Position numbers and translations under genes: made by a program. Shown here one piece after another: positions 7,326 through 16,161 of a stretch of DNA of 44,022 nt. The notes beneath the pieces are model-generated. The model was not told where the DNA came from, searched no databases, and was given only the letters and a program-made list of their open reading frames with translations. Source of the stretch: JAGPUQ01 sp050179115 (GTDB lineage: Bacteria > Pseudomonadota > Gammaproteobacteria > Pseudomonadales > Porticoccaceae); contig JBFXFL010000024.1 in the NCBI GenBank assembly GCA_050179115.1, forward strand, positions 1 through 44,022, read 5' to 3'. How positions within the stretch are numbered: position 1 is the stretch's first letter; every line of letters begins with the position of its first letter.

Positions 7326-8489
7326 TCAGTAGGAGCGCGGCAGCCCCATGACGTGTTCACCGATGTAGTTGAGCACCATCTCGCTGTTGAGCGGTGCGGT
7401 CTTGAACAGACGCACCAGCGGATAGATATCGAAAATGCCGTATTCCTTGGTGAAGCCGTTGCCGCCGAAACATTGCAGGGATGCATCCACCGCATGGATG
7501 GACGCTTCCGCGGCTGCGTACTTGGCCATGTTGGCTTCCGGAGCGCAGGGCTGCTTCCGATCGAACAGCCAGGCGGCCTTGCGGGTCATCAGCGAGGCCA
7601 GTTCGATCTCGGTCTTGGCTTTGGCAAGCGGATGCTGGAGCGCCTGGTAAGCACCGATGGGGCCGTTGAACACCACGCGCTCGCTGGCGTAGACCACCGC
7701 CTTCTCCATGGCGAACCGGCCCAGACCGCAGCCGATGGCGCCGACGCAGATGCGCTCGGGATTCAGGCATTCGAACAGTATGCCGAAACCCTTCCCGACT
7801 TCGCCCAGAACATCCTCGGGACCGAGATCGACATCGTCGAAGAACACCTGATACTGGGTTTCCGGCAGTGGAATACTCATCGGGATCGGATGCATCTCGA
7901 TGCCCTTGGCGCGCATGTCGACGATAAACAGCGTGAAGCCGTCGGTCTTTTTCGCGACTTCGGTATGCGGCGTGGTGCGCGTCACCACCAGGGCATAGTC
8001 GGACTCCCTGGCATCGGTGATGTAGGTCTTGCGGCCATTGAGTTTGAAGCGTCCATCCGCAGTGGGTTTGGCAATGGTGCTGGCGCGGATGGTATTGGTG
8101 CCGGCATCGGGTTCGGTAATGGCGAAGCAGAAGCGGATGTCGCCACTGCACGCGGCGGGCAGATACTTCTGTTTCTGTGCATCGGTACCGTAGTTGCTCA
8201 GCATGCTGAGCGTCATGGTGGCACCCACCACCAGGCTCAGCAGCGGGATGCCCTGGTTGGACAACCCTTCGAGAAACAGCTGCATTTCCACCATGCCGAG
8301 GCCGGCGCCGCCGTGCGCCTCGGGCACCATGGTGCCGACAAAGCCGTCGGCCGCGATCTGCCTGTACATCGCCTCGGGGAAGGCGCGGCGCTCGGCGTGT
8401 TCCATCCAGTAGGCACGGTCGTACGTCTTCGCGAGACTCGCGCCGTACTCGTAGATCATCGTCTGTTCCTGGCTCAGTACAAAATCCAT
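7326..8489 (-). CDS. Acyl-CoA dehydrogenase, tandem copy 3 of 4
   Basis: A 387-residue paralogue of its three neighbours, colinear along the whole length and sharing the same last residues (HVMGLPRSY). Conserved blocks are RFCFAITEPDAGTNTIR, a YQVFFDDVDLGPEDVLGEVG core and LQCFGGNGFTKEYGI. The putative catalytic glutamate is in CLNPERI, and the C-terminal site reads APLN instead of YEGT. A GGAGGA Shine-Dalgarno lies just upstream of the ATG at 8489. Its divergence from copy 4 is mostly at surface-type positions, suggesting related but possibly distinct substrate ranges. It is transcribed from right to left, 24 bp behind copy 2. No CoA ligase, hydratase or thiolase gene accompanies the set in this window. 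Confidence 0.92.
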   Translation of the reverse strand: MDFVLSQEQTMIYEYGASLAKTYDRAYWMEHAERRAFPEAMYRQIAADGFVGTMVPEAHGGAGLGMVEMQLFLEGLSNQGIPLLSLVVGATMTLSMLSNYGTDAQKQKYLPAACSGDIRFCFAITEPDAGTNTIRASTIAKPTADGRFKLNGRKTYITDARESDYALVVTRTTPHTEVAKKTDGFTLFIVDMRAKGIEMHPIPMSIPLPETQYQVFFDDVDLGPEDVLGEVGKGFGILFECLNPERICVGAIGCGLGRFAMEKAVVYASERVVFNGPIGAYQALQHPLAKAKTEIELASLMTRKAAWLFDRKQPCAPEANMAKYAAAEASIHAVDASLQCFGGNGFTKEYGIFDIYPLVRLFKTAPLNSEMVLNYIGEHVMGLPRSY

Positions 8490-8513
8490 TCGGTCCTCCG
8501 GTAGTAACCGCGT

Positions 8514-9677
8514 TCAATAGGAACGCGGCAGGCCCATCACATGTTCGGCGATGTAGTTGTGGATCATTTCGTTGTTGAAGGGAATGGTACGCATCAGGCG
8601 CGCGACGGGAAACAGATCGAAAATGCCGTATTCCTTGGTGAAGCCGTTGCCCCCGAAGCACTGGAGCGACGCATCGACGGCCTTGATGCAGGCCTCCGAA
8701 CCGGCGAGCTTGGCCATGTTCGCCTCGGGCCCACAGGGCTGGCCCTGATCGAACAGCCAGGCAGCCTTGTAGGTCATCAGCGCGGCGAGTTCGATCTCGG
8801 TCCTGGCTTTCGCGAGCGGATGCTGCAACGCCTGGTAGGCACCGATGGGACCCTTGAATACGACGCGCTCGTTGGCGTATTCCACCGCTCGCCCCAGGGC
8901 GTAACGCCCGAGGCCGGCGCAGATCGCGCCCACCAGGATGCGCTCGGGATTCAGGGTGTGGAACAGGATGTCGAAACCGCGATCCACTTCGCCCAGCACC
9001 TGGTCCGATGTCAGATGCACGTCGTCGAAGAAAATCTGGTATTGCGTCTCGGGAATTTTCACACTGACCGGGATCGGATGCATCTCGATGCCGGGCGCCC
9101 TGGTGTCCACGATGAACAGCGTGAAACCATCGGTCTTGCGCTTCACATCGGCGAGCGGCGTAGTGCGGGTGACCAGTACCATGTAGTCGGATTCCTGCGC
9201 GTCGGTGATATACACCTTGCCGCCGGTGAGCTTGAAACTGCCGTCGGGCTGCGGCTTGGCGATGGTGGAAATGCGCATCGAGTTGGTGCCGGCGTCGGGC
9301 TCGGTGATCGCGAAACAGAAACGTGTGTCACCGGCACAGGCGGGCGGCAGGTATTTTTTCTTCTGCGCCTCGGTGCCGAAACTCGCGATCAGGCTGAGAC
9401 CCATGGTGGCGCCCACCACCAGGCTCAGCAGCGGCATGCCCTGCTCCGCCAGACTTTCGTTGAACAGCGCCATCTCGGTCATGCCGAGTCCGGCGCCGCC
9501 GTAGGCTTCCGGCACCATGACGCCGACGAAGCCGTCCTGCGCGACTTTTTTATACATCTTGTCCGGGAAGCAGCCCTTTTCCGCGCATTCGACCCAGTAA
9601 TCGCGGCCGATATCGGCGGCCAGACTGCGGCCGTATTCGAAAATCATTTTCTGTTCGTCGGAAAGCATGAAATCCAT
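8514..9677 (-). CDS. Acyl-CoA dehydrogenase, tandem copy 2 of 4
   Basis: A 387-residue acyl-CoA dehydrogenase, the most divergent of the four by eye. It has NSMRISTIAKPQPDGSFKL after the TEPDAG motif, VHLTSDQVLGEVDRGF in the linker region and TIPFNNEM at the C-terminal site where the others have TAP(L/V)N(S/N)EM. The flavin motif RFCFAITEPDAGTNS and the LNPERI glutamate are kept, so it should be active. A GGAGACGG Shine-Dalgarno precedes the ATG at 9677. It starts 27 bp after copy 1 ends. Its own sequence changes make it the best candidate for a shifted substrate within the cluster, but the acyl group is not deducible from sequence alone. Confidence 0.92.
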   Translation of the reverse strand: MDFMLSDEQKMIFEYGRSLAADIGRDYWVECAEKGCFPDKMYKKVAQDGFVGVMVPEAYGGAGLGMTEMALFNESLAEQGMPLLSLVVGATMGLSLIASFGTEAQKKKYLPPACAGDTRFCFAITEPDAGTNSMRISTIAKPQPDGSFKLTGGKVYITDAQESDYMVLVTRTTPLADVKRKTDGFTLFIVDTRAPGIEMHPIPVSVKIPETQYQIFFDDVHLTSDQVLGEVDRGFDILFHTLNPERILVGAICAGLGRYALGRAVEYANERVVFKGPIGAYQALQHPLAKARTEIELAALMTYKAAWLFDQGQPCGPEANMAKLAGSEACIKAVDASLQCFGGNGFTKEYGIFDLFPVARLMRTIPFNNEMIHNYIAEHVMGLPRSY

Positions 9678-9704
9678 GACGCCGTCTCCGGTGCTGATGG
9701 GCGA

Positions 9705-10868
9705 TCAATAGGATCGCGGCAGGCCGAGCACATGCTCGGCAATGTAGTTCAGGATCATCTCGTTGTTGACGGGCGCGGTCTTGGTGAGACGCACCAGCGG
9801 ATACAGGTCGAAAATGCCGTATTCCTGGGTGAAGCCGTTGCCGCCGAAACACTGCAAGGACGCATCCACGGCGTTGACTCCGGCCTGGGAGGCCGCGAGC
9901 TTGGCCATGTTGGCCTCGGCGCCACAGGGCAGGCCCTGATCGAACAGCCAGGCGGCCTTGCGCGCCATCAGGGAGGCGAGCTCGATTTCGGTTTTGGCCC
10001 TGGCGAGCGGGTGTTGCAGGGCCTGATAGGCGCCGATGGGGCCGTTGAACACCGTGCGCTCGCAGGCGTAGGCGACGGCTTTCTCGAGCGCATAACGGCC
10101 CACGCCGGAACAGATCGCGCCACCCAGGATGCGCTCGGGATTGAGGGATTCGAACAGGATGTTGAAACCCTTGCCGACTTCGCCCAGGACATCCTCGGGG
10201 CCGAGATCGACGTCGTCGAAAAACACCTGATACTGCACTTCCGGCAGTGGCACGCTCACCGGGATCGGATGCATTTCGATGCCCTTCGCCTTGAGGTCCA
10301 CCAGAAACAGCGTGAAACCGTCGGTCTTGCGTTTGACTTCAGTGTGGGCGGTGGTGCGCGCGACCACCAGCGCAAAATCGGACTCGCCCGCGTCGGTGAT
10401 ATAGGTCTTGCGGCCCGACAGGCTGAACCGCCCATTGGCCTGGGGTTTGGCCAGGGTCGAAATACGGATGGTGTTGGTGCCGGCGTCCGGCTCGGTGATG
10501 GCGAAACAGAAACGGATCTCGCCCTTGCAGGCGGCGGGCAGAAAGCGCTGTTTTTGCGCTTCGGTGCCGTGCTCGGCGAGCGGCCCCATGGACATGGTGG
10601 CGCCGATCACCAGGCTCAGGAGCGGAATGCCCTGGTTGGCCAGGCCTTCCTGAAACAGCAGCATCTCGGTCATGCCGAGCCCGGAGCCACCGTATTCTTC
10701 CGGCACCATGGTGCCGAGAAAGCCGTCGGCGGCAATCTGCTGGTACATCGCCTCGGGAAAGCGGTGGGCGCGCGCGTGTTCCATCCAGTAGGCGCGATCA
10801 TAGGTTCTGGCGAGCTCCGCGCCATAGCCGTAAATCATTTTTTGTTCTTCGGAAATATCGAAATTCAT
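9705..10868 (-). CDS. Acyl-CoA dehydrogenase, tandem copy 1 of 4 (first in operon)
   Basis: A 387-residue acyl-CoA dehydrogenase that leads the tandem set. The N-terminal helical domain covers about 1-115, the flavin-binding middle domain with RFCFAITEPDAG about 118-230, and the C-terminal helical domain the remainder. The putative base Glu245 lies in SLNPERILGG. The C-terminal motif is APVNNEMILNYIAEHVLG in place of a YEGTSEIQR-type motif. The ATG at 10868 has only a weak ribosome-binding site. Upstream (10869-11005) is a 137-bp gap in which I see no clear promoter, so the operon may read through from the metal transporter gene or start at a promoter I cannot recognise. Confidence 0.92.
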   Translation of the reverse strand: MNFDISEEQKMIYGYGAELARTYDRAYWMEHARAHRFPEAMYQQIAADGFLGTMVPEEYGGSGLGMTEMLLFQEGLANQGIPLLSLVIGATMSMGPLAEHGTEAQKQRFLPAACKGEIRFCFAITEPDAGTNTIRISTLAKPQANGRFSLSGRKTYITDAGESDFALVVARTTAHTEVKRKTDGFTLFLVDLKAKGIEMHPIPVSVPLPEVQYQVFFDDVDLGPEDVLGEVGKGFNILFESLNPERILGGAICSGVGRYALEKAVAYACERTVFNGPIGAYQALQHPLARAKTEIELASLMARKAAWLFDQGLPCGAEANMAKLAASQAGVNAVDASLQCFGGNGFTQEYGIFDLYPLVRLTKTAPVNNEMILNYIAEHVLGLPRSY

Positions 10869-11005
10869 GACGGATTCATCCGGAAAGCCATTGCTTGCGA
10901 ACCCGTCCGGGGCTGAAAGTCCGGCGGGGTGCCAACCTTAGAAGCCGGCGCGCGAACGGACAATGGCGATGCCTGACTCCGAAGTCACGCTGACCGTGGT
11001 TGCTC

Positions 11006-11791
11006 TCAGTCCACCAGACCCTTCAACAATACACCCGCGCCATAGGCCATCGCCGCCGCGATCCCGCCGATACCGAGGGTTTCTCCCCCGGACAACAGCC
11101 AGGACTGATTGACGAAGCGGCCCTTGAGCGCGCCCACCCAGAAAAAGGCCAGGCTGGTCAGCACCGAACTCCAGAGAAAGGGACTTGGGATCGCCTCCAT
11201 CCCGCACCACTGACGCTGTCCGCACCAGTTCAGTAGATAGGGCAGCAGCGGAACCAGCCCTACCAGCAAGAACGCGCAGAAGGTCGCCAGACCGGCGCGG
11301 GCCGCGTCGTGCGCGCCCAGGGTCATGCCGTGTTCTTCCTGGAGCATCACGTCGACCCAGCGCTCCTTGTCGCTGGTGAGCACGCGCACGACCTCATCCA
11401 GCAATGGGCCTTCGAAGCCCTTGCGCGCATAGATCTGCCGGACTTCTTCGCGTTCGCCCTCGGGCCACTTGTTGACCTCGTCCAGCTCGCGCCGCCGGGC
11501 CTGATCGCGATACTGGTTTTCGGCGCGCGTACCCAAAAAATTGCTGACCGCCATGCTGAATCCGTCAGCCAGCAGATTGGCAAAGCCCATGATGATGATG
11601 ATTCCCGGCGCCAGACCCGCACCCGCAACCCCCGCCACCACGGCAAAAGTGGTCACCGCGCCGTCGATGGCGCCGTAGACGAAATCTTTCAGATAAACGG
11701 ACTCGGGTCCGCTTTCGAGACGCTCCGCGATCTTCTCGGGGGCATGCTGGTGTTGGTATGCCTCGCGACTTTCCGGACGGGTACTGGCCAT
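11006..11791 (-). CDS. VIT1/CCC1-family iron/manganese transporter
   Basis: A 261-residue membrane protein of the vacuolar iron transporter family. The first helices carry the family's KDFVYGAIDGAVTTFAVVAG signature (about 35-54) and a second helix GIIIIMGFANLLADGFSMAV with the conserved D-G-x-S-M element. A charged cytosolic insert (about 88-155, with ELDEVNKWPEGEREEVRQIY and EERW/EEHG-type acidic residues) corresponds to the metal-binding domain. Three further hydrophobic segments follow (about 168-187, 205-222 and 238-258). Bacterial relatives move Fe2+ or Mn2+ out of the cytosol, and the metal here is not decided. It is transcribed towards the acyl-CoA dehydrogenase operon, 137 bp away, with no clear functional link. 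Confidence 0.88.
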   Translation of the reverse strand: MASTRPESREAYQHQHAPEKIAERLESGPESVYLKDFVYGAIDGAVTTFAVVAGVAGAGLAPGIIIIMGFANLLADGFSMAVSNFLGTRAENQYRDQARRRELDEVNKWPEGEREEVRQIYARKGFEGPLLDEVVRVLTSDKERWVDVMLQEEHGMTLGAHDAARAGLATFCAFLLVGLVPLLPYLLNWCGQRQWCGMEAIPSPFLWSSVLTSLAFFWVGALKGRFVNQSWLLSGGETLGIGGIAAAMAYGAGVLLKGLVD

Positions 11792-11850
11792 GGGCAGCTC
11801 GTGAGTGGACGGCGCGGGCGGCGGATTTTACCGGATTGCACCACTGATCA

Positions 11851-11874
11851 GGGTTGCGGGTTCAGGGTTTCGGG
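11851..11874 (+). other. Potential G-quadruplex motif, four GGG runs with 4-nt loops
   Basis: The plus strand reads GGG-TTGC-GGG-TTCA-GGG-TTTC-GGG, a perfectly regular 7-bp heptad, followed by less exact copies (TTAAGAG, TTGCAGG). It sits in the 98-bp gap between the start of the metal transporter gene and the end of ccmI, both on the minus strand. Such heptads can fold into a quadruplex on the G-rich strand. Any role is inference. Confidence 0.55.
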
Positions 11875-11889
11875 TTAAGAGTTGCAGGT

Positions 11890-13122
11890 TCATGGCGGCG
11901 GGGACTGGGCCGAATCCGGAGCTGTCACCACGTCCGCGCCGACCACCCGGTCGATGACCAGATCGGCTCCGATCACCTGGGTACTGCGGTCGAAAGGCCC
12001 CGCGCGTCCTTCGATATCGCCGGGGCTGGATGTGGGTGTCCCACCCAGGGCCAGGCGCGCGACGACCTCGATCGTGCCGATCGACGACAGCGGACGCGCC
12101 GGCGTCAGCGCTGTGCTGTCGTCGAATTCCAGCGTGGCCGGCAGCTCCGCGAACCGCAACCGCCGCGCCGCCACCGGCATGGGCGGCCCCTGCCACTCGC
12201 GCACAAACACGAACACCGGCGTGTCGGGAGCAATGCCGACATCGACACCGGGACCCAGCCTCACCGCAACCCGCACCAACGGGGGCGGCGGTGCTTCGCC
12301 AAGCCGGGCGCGCGCGGCGGCGATGGCGCCGCGCACGGCATCGGCTTCGCCGCTGGCGGGAGCCGCGGCGATGACGGCATTCCAGGCCGCGATGGCACTG
12401 TGGTAATCGCCGGCCTGAAACGCGCTGATGCCGCGCAACCCCAGGGCAGTGGGATTGCCGGGATCCTGTACCAACACCTGTTCGGCTTCGGTACGCACGC
12501 TATCGGTAATTTGGTTACCCGCCGCCAAAAACAGCGCCTGGGCGTATTCGGCCCGTACCTGAGTGGCATCGGGTTCGTGCTTCAACAGTTCCCGGTACGC
12601 CGTGAGCGCGTCCTCCAGATGACCGGCTTCCAGCTCCAGCCGGGCCAGAAAAAGTCGGTAGTAGGTGTTGTCCGGGCGCTGTACCAACCGTGCCCTGAGG
12701 TGTGTCGCCAGCTCCGCCGACGACGTGCCACTGTCCTGCGCCAGCAGCGCGCGCAGCGCCAGATCCGGCGCCGCCCCCAGTCGGGCATAGCCCGCCACCG
12801 CCAGACCGATCACCACCGCACCGGACAGCACCAGCAGCCAGGCGCCACCACTGCGCTGCGGGACCGCGCCGGCCCCGGCATCGACCCCCGCATCGGTGAC
12901 CAGCAACAGCTCCGCTTCCGCAAGCAGTTCCCGGTGACGCGCGGCGTCCATCTCGCCCCGTTCCCGTTGCTCGTCGAGTTCCTGCCGCCGCGCGCGAAAG
13001 GCCGCGACATTGCTCGCGGCATCCGGCTGTGCCCCAGGCTGTCGAAGCGCGCGTCGCCACAGAGGCAGGGCGACAAACAGCAGCGCCACGACGAGCAACC
13101 CACCGAACCACGGCCAGCTCAT
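11890..13122 (-). CDS. ccmI: Cytochrome c biogenesis protein CcmI (TPR apocytochrome chaperone)
   Basis: A 410-residue membrane-anchored protein that holds apocytochrome c for heme ligation together with CcmH and CcmF. A first helix (about 4-22) is followed by a basic, coiled cytosolic loop (RARRQELDEQRERGEMDAAR), a second helix (about 93-111) and a periplasmic part with TPR helices (about 130-280). A C-terminal beta-type domain with PVFVFVREWQGPPMPVAARR matches the CcmI C-terminus. It is the last gene of the ccm operon and overlaps the end of ccmH by 4 bp. The length is typical. The extreme C-terminus is proline-rich. Confidence 0.93.
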   Translation of the reverse strand: MSWPWFGGLLVVALLFVALPLWRRALRQPGAQPDAASNVAAFRARRQELDEQRERGEMDAARHRELLAEAELLLVTDAGVDAGAGAVPQRSGGAWLLVLSGAVVIGLAVAGYARLGAAPDLALRALLAQDSGTSSAELATHLRARLVQRPDNTYYRLFLARLELEAGHLEDALTAYRELLKHEPDATQVRAEYAQALFLAAGNQITDSVRTEAEQVLVQDPGNPTALGLRGISAFQAGDYHSAIAAWNAVIAAAPASGEADAVRGAIAAARARLGEAPPPPLVRVAVRLGPGVDVGIAPDTPVFVFVREWQGPPMPVAARRLRFAELPATLEFDDSTALTPARPLSSIGTIEVVARLALGGTPTSSPGDIEGRAGPFDRSTQVIGADLVIDRVVGADVVTAPDSAQSPPP

Positions 13123-13625
13123 CGGCCGTCTTCCGGGGTATCGGCGCCGTTCTCGTCCAGCAGCCGCGTCAGGGTCTCCCGCGCCGTCTCATCCAGTCCC
13201 GCCGTGGGATGCGCGCGCCGCTGCCGCCGCACTACCCGGGCCAGGGTGAGTCCTGCCGCGATGAGCAACACACCCGGCCCCAACCAGAGCAGGTAGGTTG
13301 CGGATTGCCAGCGCGGACGGTAGAGCACGAAGTCGCCATAGCGATCCACCAGAAAATCGATGATCTCCGTATCGCTCCTGCCCTCCCGCATCAGCCGCAG
13401 CACTTCCTTGCGCAGATCCGCGGCGACAGGGGCATCCGACGCGGCGAGATTCTGGTTCTGGCACTGCGGGCAGCGCAGCTCCTCGATCAACACCCGATAA
13501 CGCTCCTGCTCCGCCGCGGTTGCGAGGTCATGGCCCTCGAGCGCCGCTGTGCCAGGCGACCACCACAGCCCCAGCGCCACCGGGAAAACCCGCCACATCG
13601 CGCTCAGGGACATCCGCTGCCCCAT
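13119..13625 (-). CDS. ccmH: Cytochrome c-type biogenesis thiol oxidoreductase CcmH
   Basis: A 168-residue periplasmic thioredoxin-like protein of the CcmH/Ccl2 family. A signal/anchor segment (about 5-28) is followed by the redox motif ELRCPQCQNQNL with Cys52 and Cys55. The conserved stretch TEIIDFLVDRYGDFVLYRP follows, then a C-terminal membrane helix (about 110-128). It reduces the CXXCH cysteines of apocytochrome c before heme attachment. The ATG at 13625 could be replaced by an internal ATG at codon 5. The gene follows ccmG after 25 bp and overlaps ccmI. It corresponds to the N-terminal half of the fused E. coli CcmH, with CcmI as a separate protein. Confidence 0.94.
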   Translation of the reverse strand: MGQRMSLSAMWRVFPVALGLWWSPGTAALEGHDLATAAEQERYRVLIEELRCPQCQNQNLAASDAPVAADLRKEVLRLMREGRSDTEIIDFLVDRYGDFVLYRPRWQSATYLLWLGPGVLLIAAGLTLARVVRRQRRAHPTAGLDETARETLTRLLDENGADTPEDGR

Positions 13626-13650
13626 CGAGCCCCGGTCTTGCGGAACACCG

Positions 13651-14178
13651 TCATCGGGCTTCCCACTCGCGATACACGGGCTCCATGCGTTCGCGCCACA
13701 CCTGTTCGTTCAATACCCCGACGTGGCGATAGCGGATGATGCCGGCCCCATCCACCACATAGGTTTCCGGCGCGCCGTAGACGCCCAGGTCCAGACTCAA
13801 CCGACCTTCTTGATCGGCGATCACTTCCTGGTACGGATCGCCCATGTCCACCAGCCAGCGGCGGGCGGCCACCGGATCGTCCTTGTAATCCAGGCCGACG
13901 ATGGGCACACCCATACCCGCCAGCCGGATCAGGAAGGGATGTTCGTCGCGACAGGCGCCGCACCAGGTTCCCCAGACATTGAGCAGGCGGGGACCGCCGC
14001 GAAACAGCGTCGCATCCAGCGGCTTGCCGTCGCGCAACGACGGCAGTGCGAAGGCCGGCACGGGCCGACCCACCAGCGCGGACGGCAATTCCCGGGGATC
14101 GCGGCCGAGCCCGAAATACAGCAGCGCCGCCAGCGCCACAAAGATGAACAGGGGTACAAACAGCTTGATTCGTGCCAT
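13651..14178 (-). CDS. ccmG: Thiol:disulfide interchange protein CcmG/DsbE
   Basis: A 175-residue membrane-anchored periplasmic thioredoxin that supplies reductant in cytochrome c maturation. The N-terminal anchor (about 5-24) is followed by PVPAFALPSL, the active site NVWGTWCGACRDEHP (Cys73, Cys76) and the cis-proline loop GAPETYVVD. The central pair is Gly-Ala (WCGAC). The ATG at 14178 lies 3 nt past the ccmF stop, so translation is probably coupled. The C-terminal half keeps the usual IRYRHVGVLN segment. The protein should receive electrons from DsbD/CcdA, which is not encoded here. Confidence 0.94.
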   Translation of the reverse strand: MARIKLFVPLFIFVALAALLYFGLGRDPRELPSALVGRPVPAFALPSLRDGKPLDATLFRGGPRLLNVWGTWCGACRDEHPFLIRLAGMGVPIVGLDYKDDPVAARRWLVDMGDPYQEVIADQEGRLSLDLGVYGAPETYVVDGAGIIRYRHVGVLNEQVWRERMEPVYREWEAR

Positions 14179-14181
14179 GGC

Positions 14182-16161
14182 TCAATGTCCGACCGCGTTC
14201 GCGGGCACCTCTGTCCGCACCTCTGTCCGCACCGATGCCGACCGACGATAGCGTCGGTCGCCGACGGCAATCACGGCACCGAGTGCGATCAGCACGCCTC
14301 CCAGCCAGAGCCAGCGCACCAGCGGCTTCACATGCAGCCGCACCGCCCAGGCGGTATCGTCCAGGGATTCGCCCAGCACCACATAGAGGTCGCGGTCGAG
14401 GCGGGCATCGATACCCGCCTCGGTCATCACCTGCCCACCCTGATACCGGCGCTTTTCGGGTTCCAGATGCGCCACCAGACGGCCGTCGCGGTGCACATCG
14501 AAAGCACCGATCTGCGCGCGATAGTTGGGTCCGGCCTGTTCGGTAACGCCGGCAAAATGGAATTCATACCCCGCGACGACAAGCGAATCGCCGGGCTGCA
14601 TGCGCGCTTCGTGGTGCGCGCTGTAGCTGGAGGTGACGCCGGCCCCGGCAATGGCCACGGCAACGCCGAGATGGGCGCAGACCATGCCCCAGTAGCCGCC
14701 GCGCAAGCGCCGCAGACCCTGCCAGCGATCCGGGGCGAACGCACTTTTGCGCCACAGATCCCGGACGGTCAGTGCGGTGACCCAGGCGGCGGTTCCCAGC
14801 GCCATCGCCGCGCCCCACTGCCAGGAACCCCAGAGCCAGGGCAGCAGTCCGGCCGCGGGCACCGCCACCAGTGCGCCCACACCGGCGGCACGTGCCATCG
14901 GCGCCGGTGCGCTGTCCTTCCATTGCACCAGAGCGCCGATGCCCATCAACAATGCCAACACCAGCGTGAGGGGTGCAAAAAAGCTGTTGAAATACGGCGG
15001 TCCCACGGAAATCTTGCCCCAGCCCATCACATCGGCAACCAGCGGATACAGGGTGCCCAGCAGGATGACCGCCGTAATGACCGCCAGCAGACCGTTGTTG
15101 GCCAGTACGAAGGCCTCCCGCGAGCGCCAGCCGAAGCTCGCCGGAACCCGCAGCGCGGGCGCCCGCAGGCCGTAGAGCAGCAGCGACCCGCCGATCACCA
15201 CGCCCAGAAACGCCAGCACGAACACGCCGCGGGTGGGATCGCTGGCAAAGGCATGGACCGAAGTCAGCACCCCGGAGCGCACCAGAAACGTCCCCAGCAG
15301 GCTGAGCCCGAACGCGAAGATAGCGAGCAGCAGGGTCCAGCCCCGAAACAGTCCGCGCTTTTCCGTCACCGCGAGCGAGTGCACCAGCGCCGTGGCGATC
15401 AGCCAGGGCATGAAGGACGCGTTTTCCACCGGATCCCAGAACCACCAGCCGCCCCAGCCCAGCTCGTAGTAGGCCCACCAGCTGCCCAGCGTGATACCCA
15501 GGGTCAGAAACGCCCAGGCGGTGTTGGTCCAGGGCCGGGTCCAGCGCGTCCAGGCCACGTCCATGCGCCCCCCCAGCAGCGCCGCAATGGCGAAGGCAAA
15601 GGGTACCGACAGCCCCACATAGCCCATGTACAGCAGCGGCGGATGCACGATGAGCCCGAAATCCTGCAACAGCGGGTTGAGATCGCGGCCCTCCGCGGGC
15701 GCGAGGGGCAACACGCGCTCGAAGGGATTGGAGGTGAGCAACAGGAACAGGTGAAAACCCACCGCGATCAGGCCCATCACCGCGAGCACCCGCGCCACCA
15801 GCGCGGGCGGCAGCTCCCGGCTGAATACCGCCACCGCGGCGGTCCAGCCCGCCAGCACCAGCACCCACAACAGCAGGGAGCCCTCGTGGGCGCCCCACAG
15901 GGCGCTGAATTTGTAATAGACGGGCAACAGGCTGTTACCGTTCTGGGCCACATAACGCACGCTGAAGTCATCGCCCAGAAACGCCGCCGCCAGACAGCCG
16001 AAACTGATGGTCACAAACACCAGCTGGCCGACCGCGAGTGGCCGCGCGCAGGCCATCCACAGTGGCCGGTGCAGGGCCGCGCCCAGCATGGGTACCACCG
16101 CCAGCACCAGGCTCAGGCAGCACGCGAGGATCAACGCGAAATGTCCGTACTCCGGGATCAC
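14182..16161 (-). CDS. ccmF: Heme lyase subunit CcmF
   Basis: A 659-residue polytopic membrane protein (roughly 15 helices) that, with CcmH and CcmI, attaches heme from holo-CcmE to apocytochrome c. The heme-handling WWD signature is visible as GWGGWWFWDPVENASFMPW. Conserved histidines occur in ALWGAHEGSLLLWV and LIVHPPLLYMGYVG. The periplasmic domain towards the C-terminus contains HEARMQPGDSL. The start is a GTG at 16161 that overlaps the ccmE stop (GTGA). The sequence just upstream is the (GTGTCA) repeat inside ccmE, so changes in repeat number alter the ccmF leader. Confidence 0.95.
   Translation of the reverse strand: MIPEYGHFALILACCLSLVLAVVPMLGAALHRPLWMACARPLAVGQLVFVTISFGCLAAAFLGDDFSVRYVAQNGNSLLPVYYKFSALWGAHEGSLLLWVLVLAGWTAAVAVFSRELPPALVARVLAVMGLIAVGFHLFLLLTSNPFERVLPLAPAEGRDLNPLLQDFGLIVHPPLLYMGYVGLSVPFAFAIAALLGGRMDVAWTRWTRPWTNTAWAFLTLGITLGSWWAYYELGWGGWWFWDPVENASFMPWLIATALVHSLAVTEKRGLFRGWTLLLAIFAFGLSLLGTFLVRSGVLTSVHAFASDPTRGVFVLAFLGVVIGGSLLLYGLRAPALRVPASFGWRSREAFVLANNGLLAVITAVILLGTLYPLVADVMGWGKISVGPPYFNSFFAPLTLVLALLMGIGALVQWKDSAPAPMARAAGVGALVAVPAAGLLPWLWGSWQWGAAMALGTAAWVTALTVRDLWRKSAFAPDRWQGLRRLRGGYWGMVCAHLGVAVAIAGAGVTSSYSAHHEARMQPGDSLVVAGYEFHFAGVTEQAGPNYRAQIGAFDVHRDGRLVAHLEPEKRRYQGGQVMTEAGIDARLDRDLYVVLGESLDDTAWAVRLHVKPLVRWLWLGGVLIALGAVIAVGDRRYRRSASVRTEVRTEVPANAVGH

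Noticed and set aside
8541..10916. 791-codon open frame on the plus strand opposite two acyl-CoA dehydrogenase genes
   Set aside because: Antisense frame created by GC-rich codon use; it repeats with each paralogue, has low-complexity composition and no recognisable domain.
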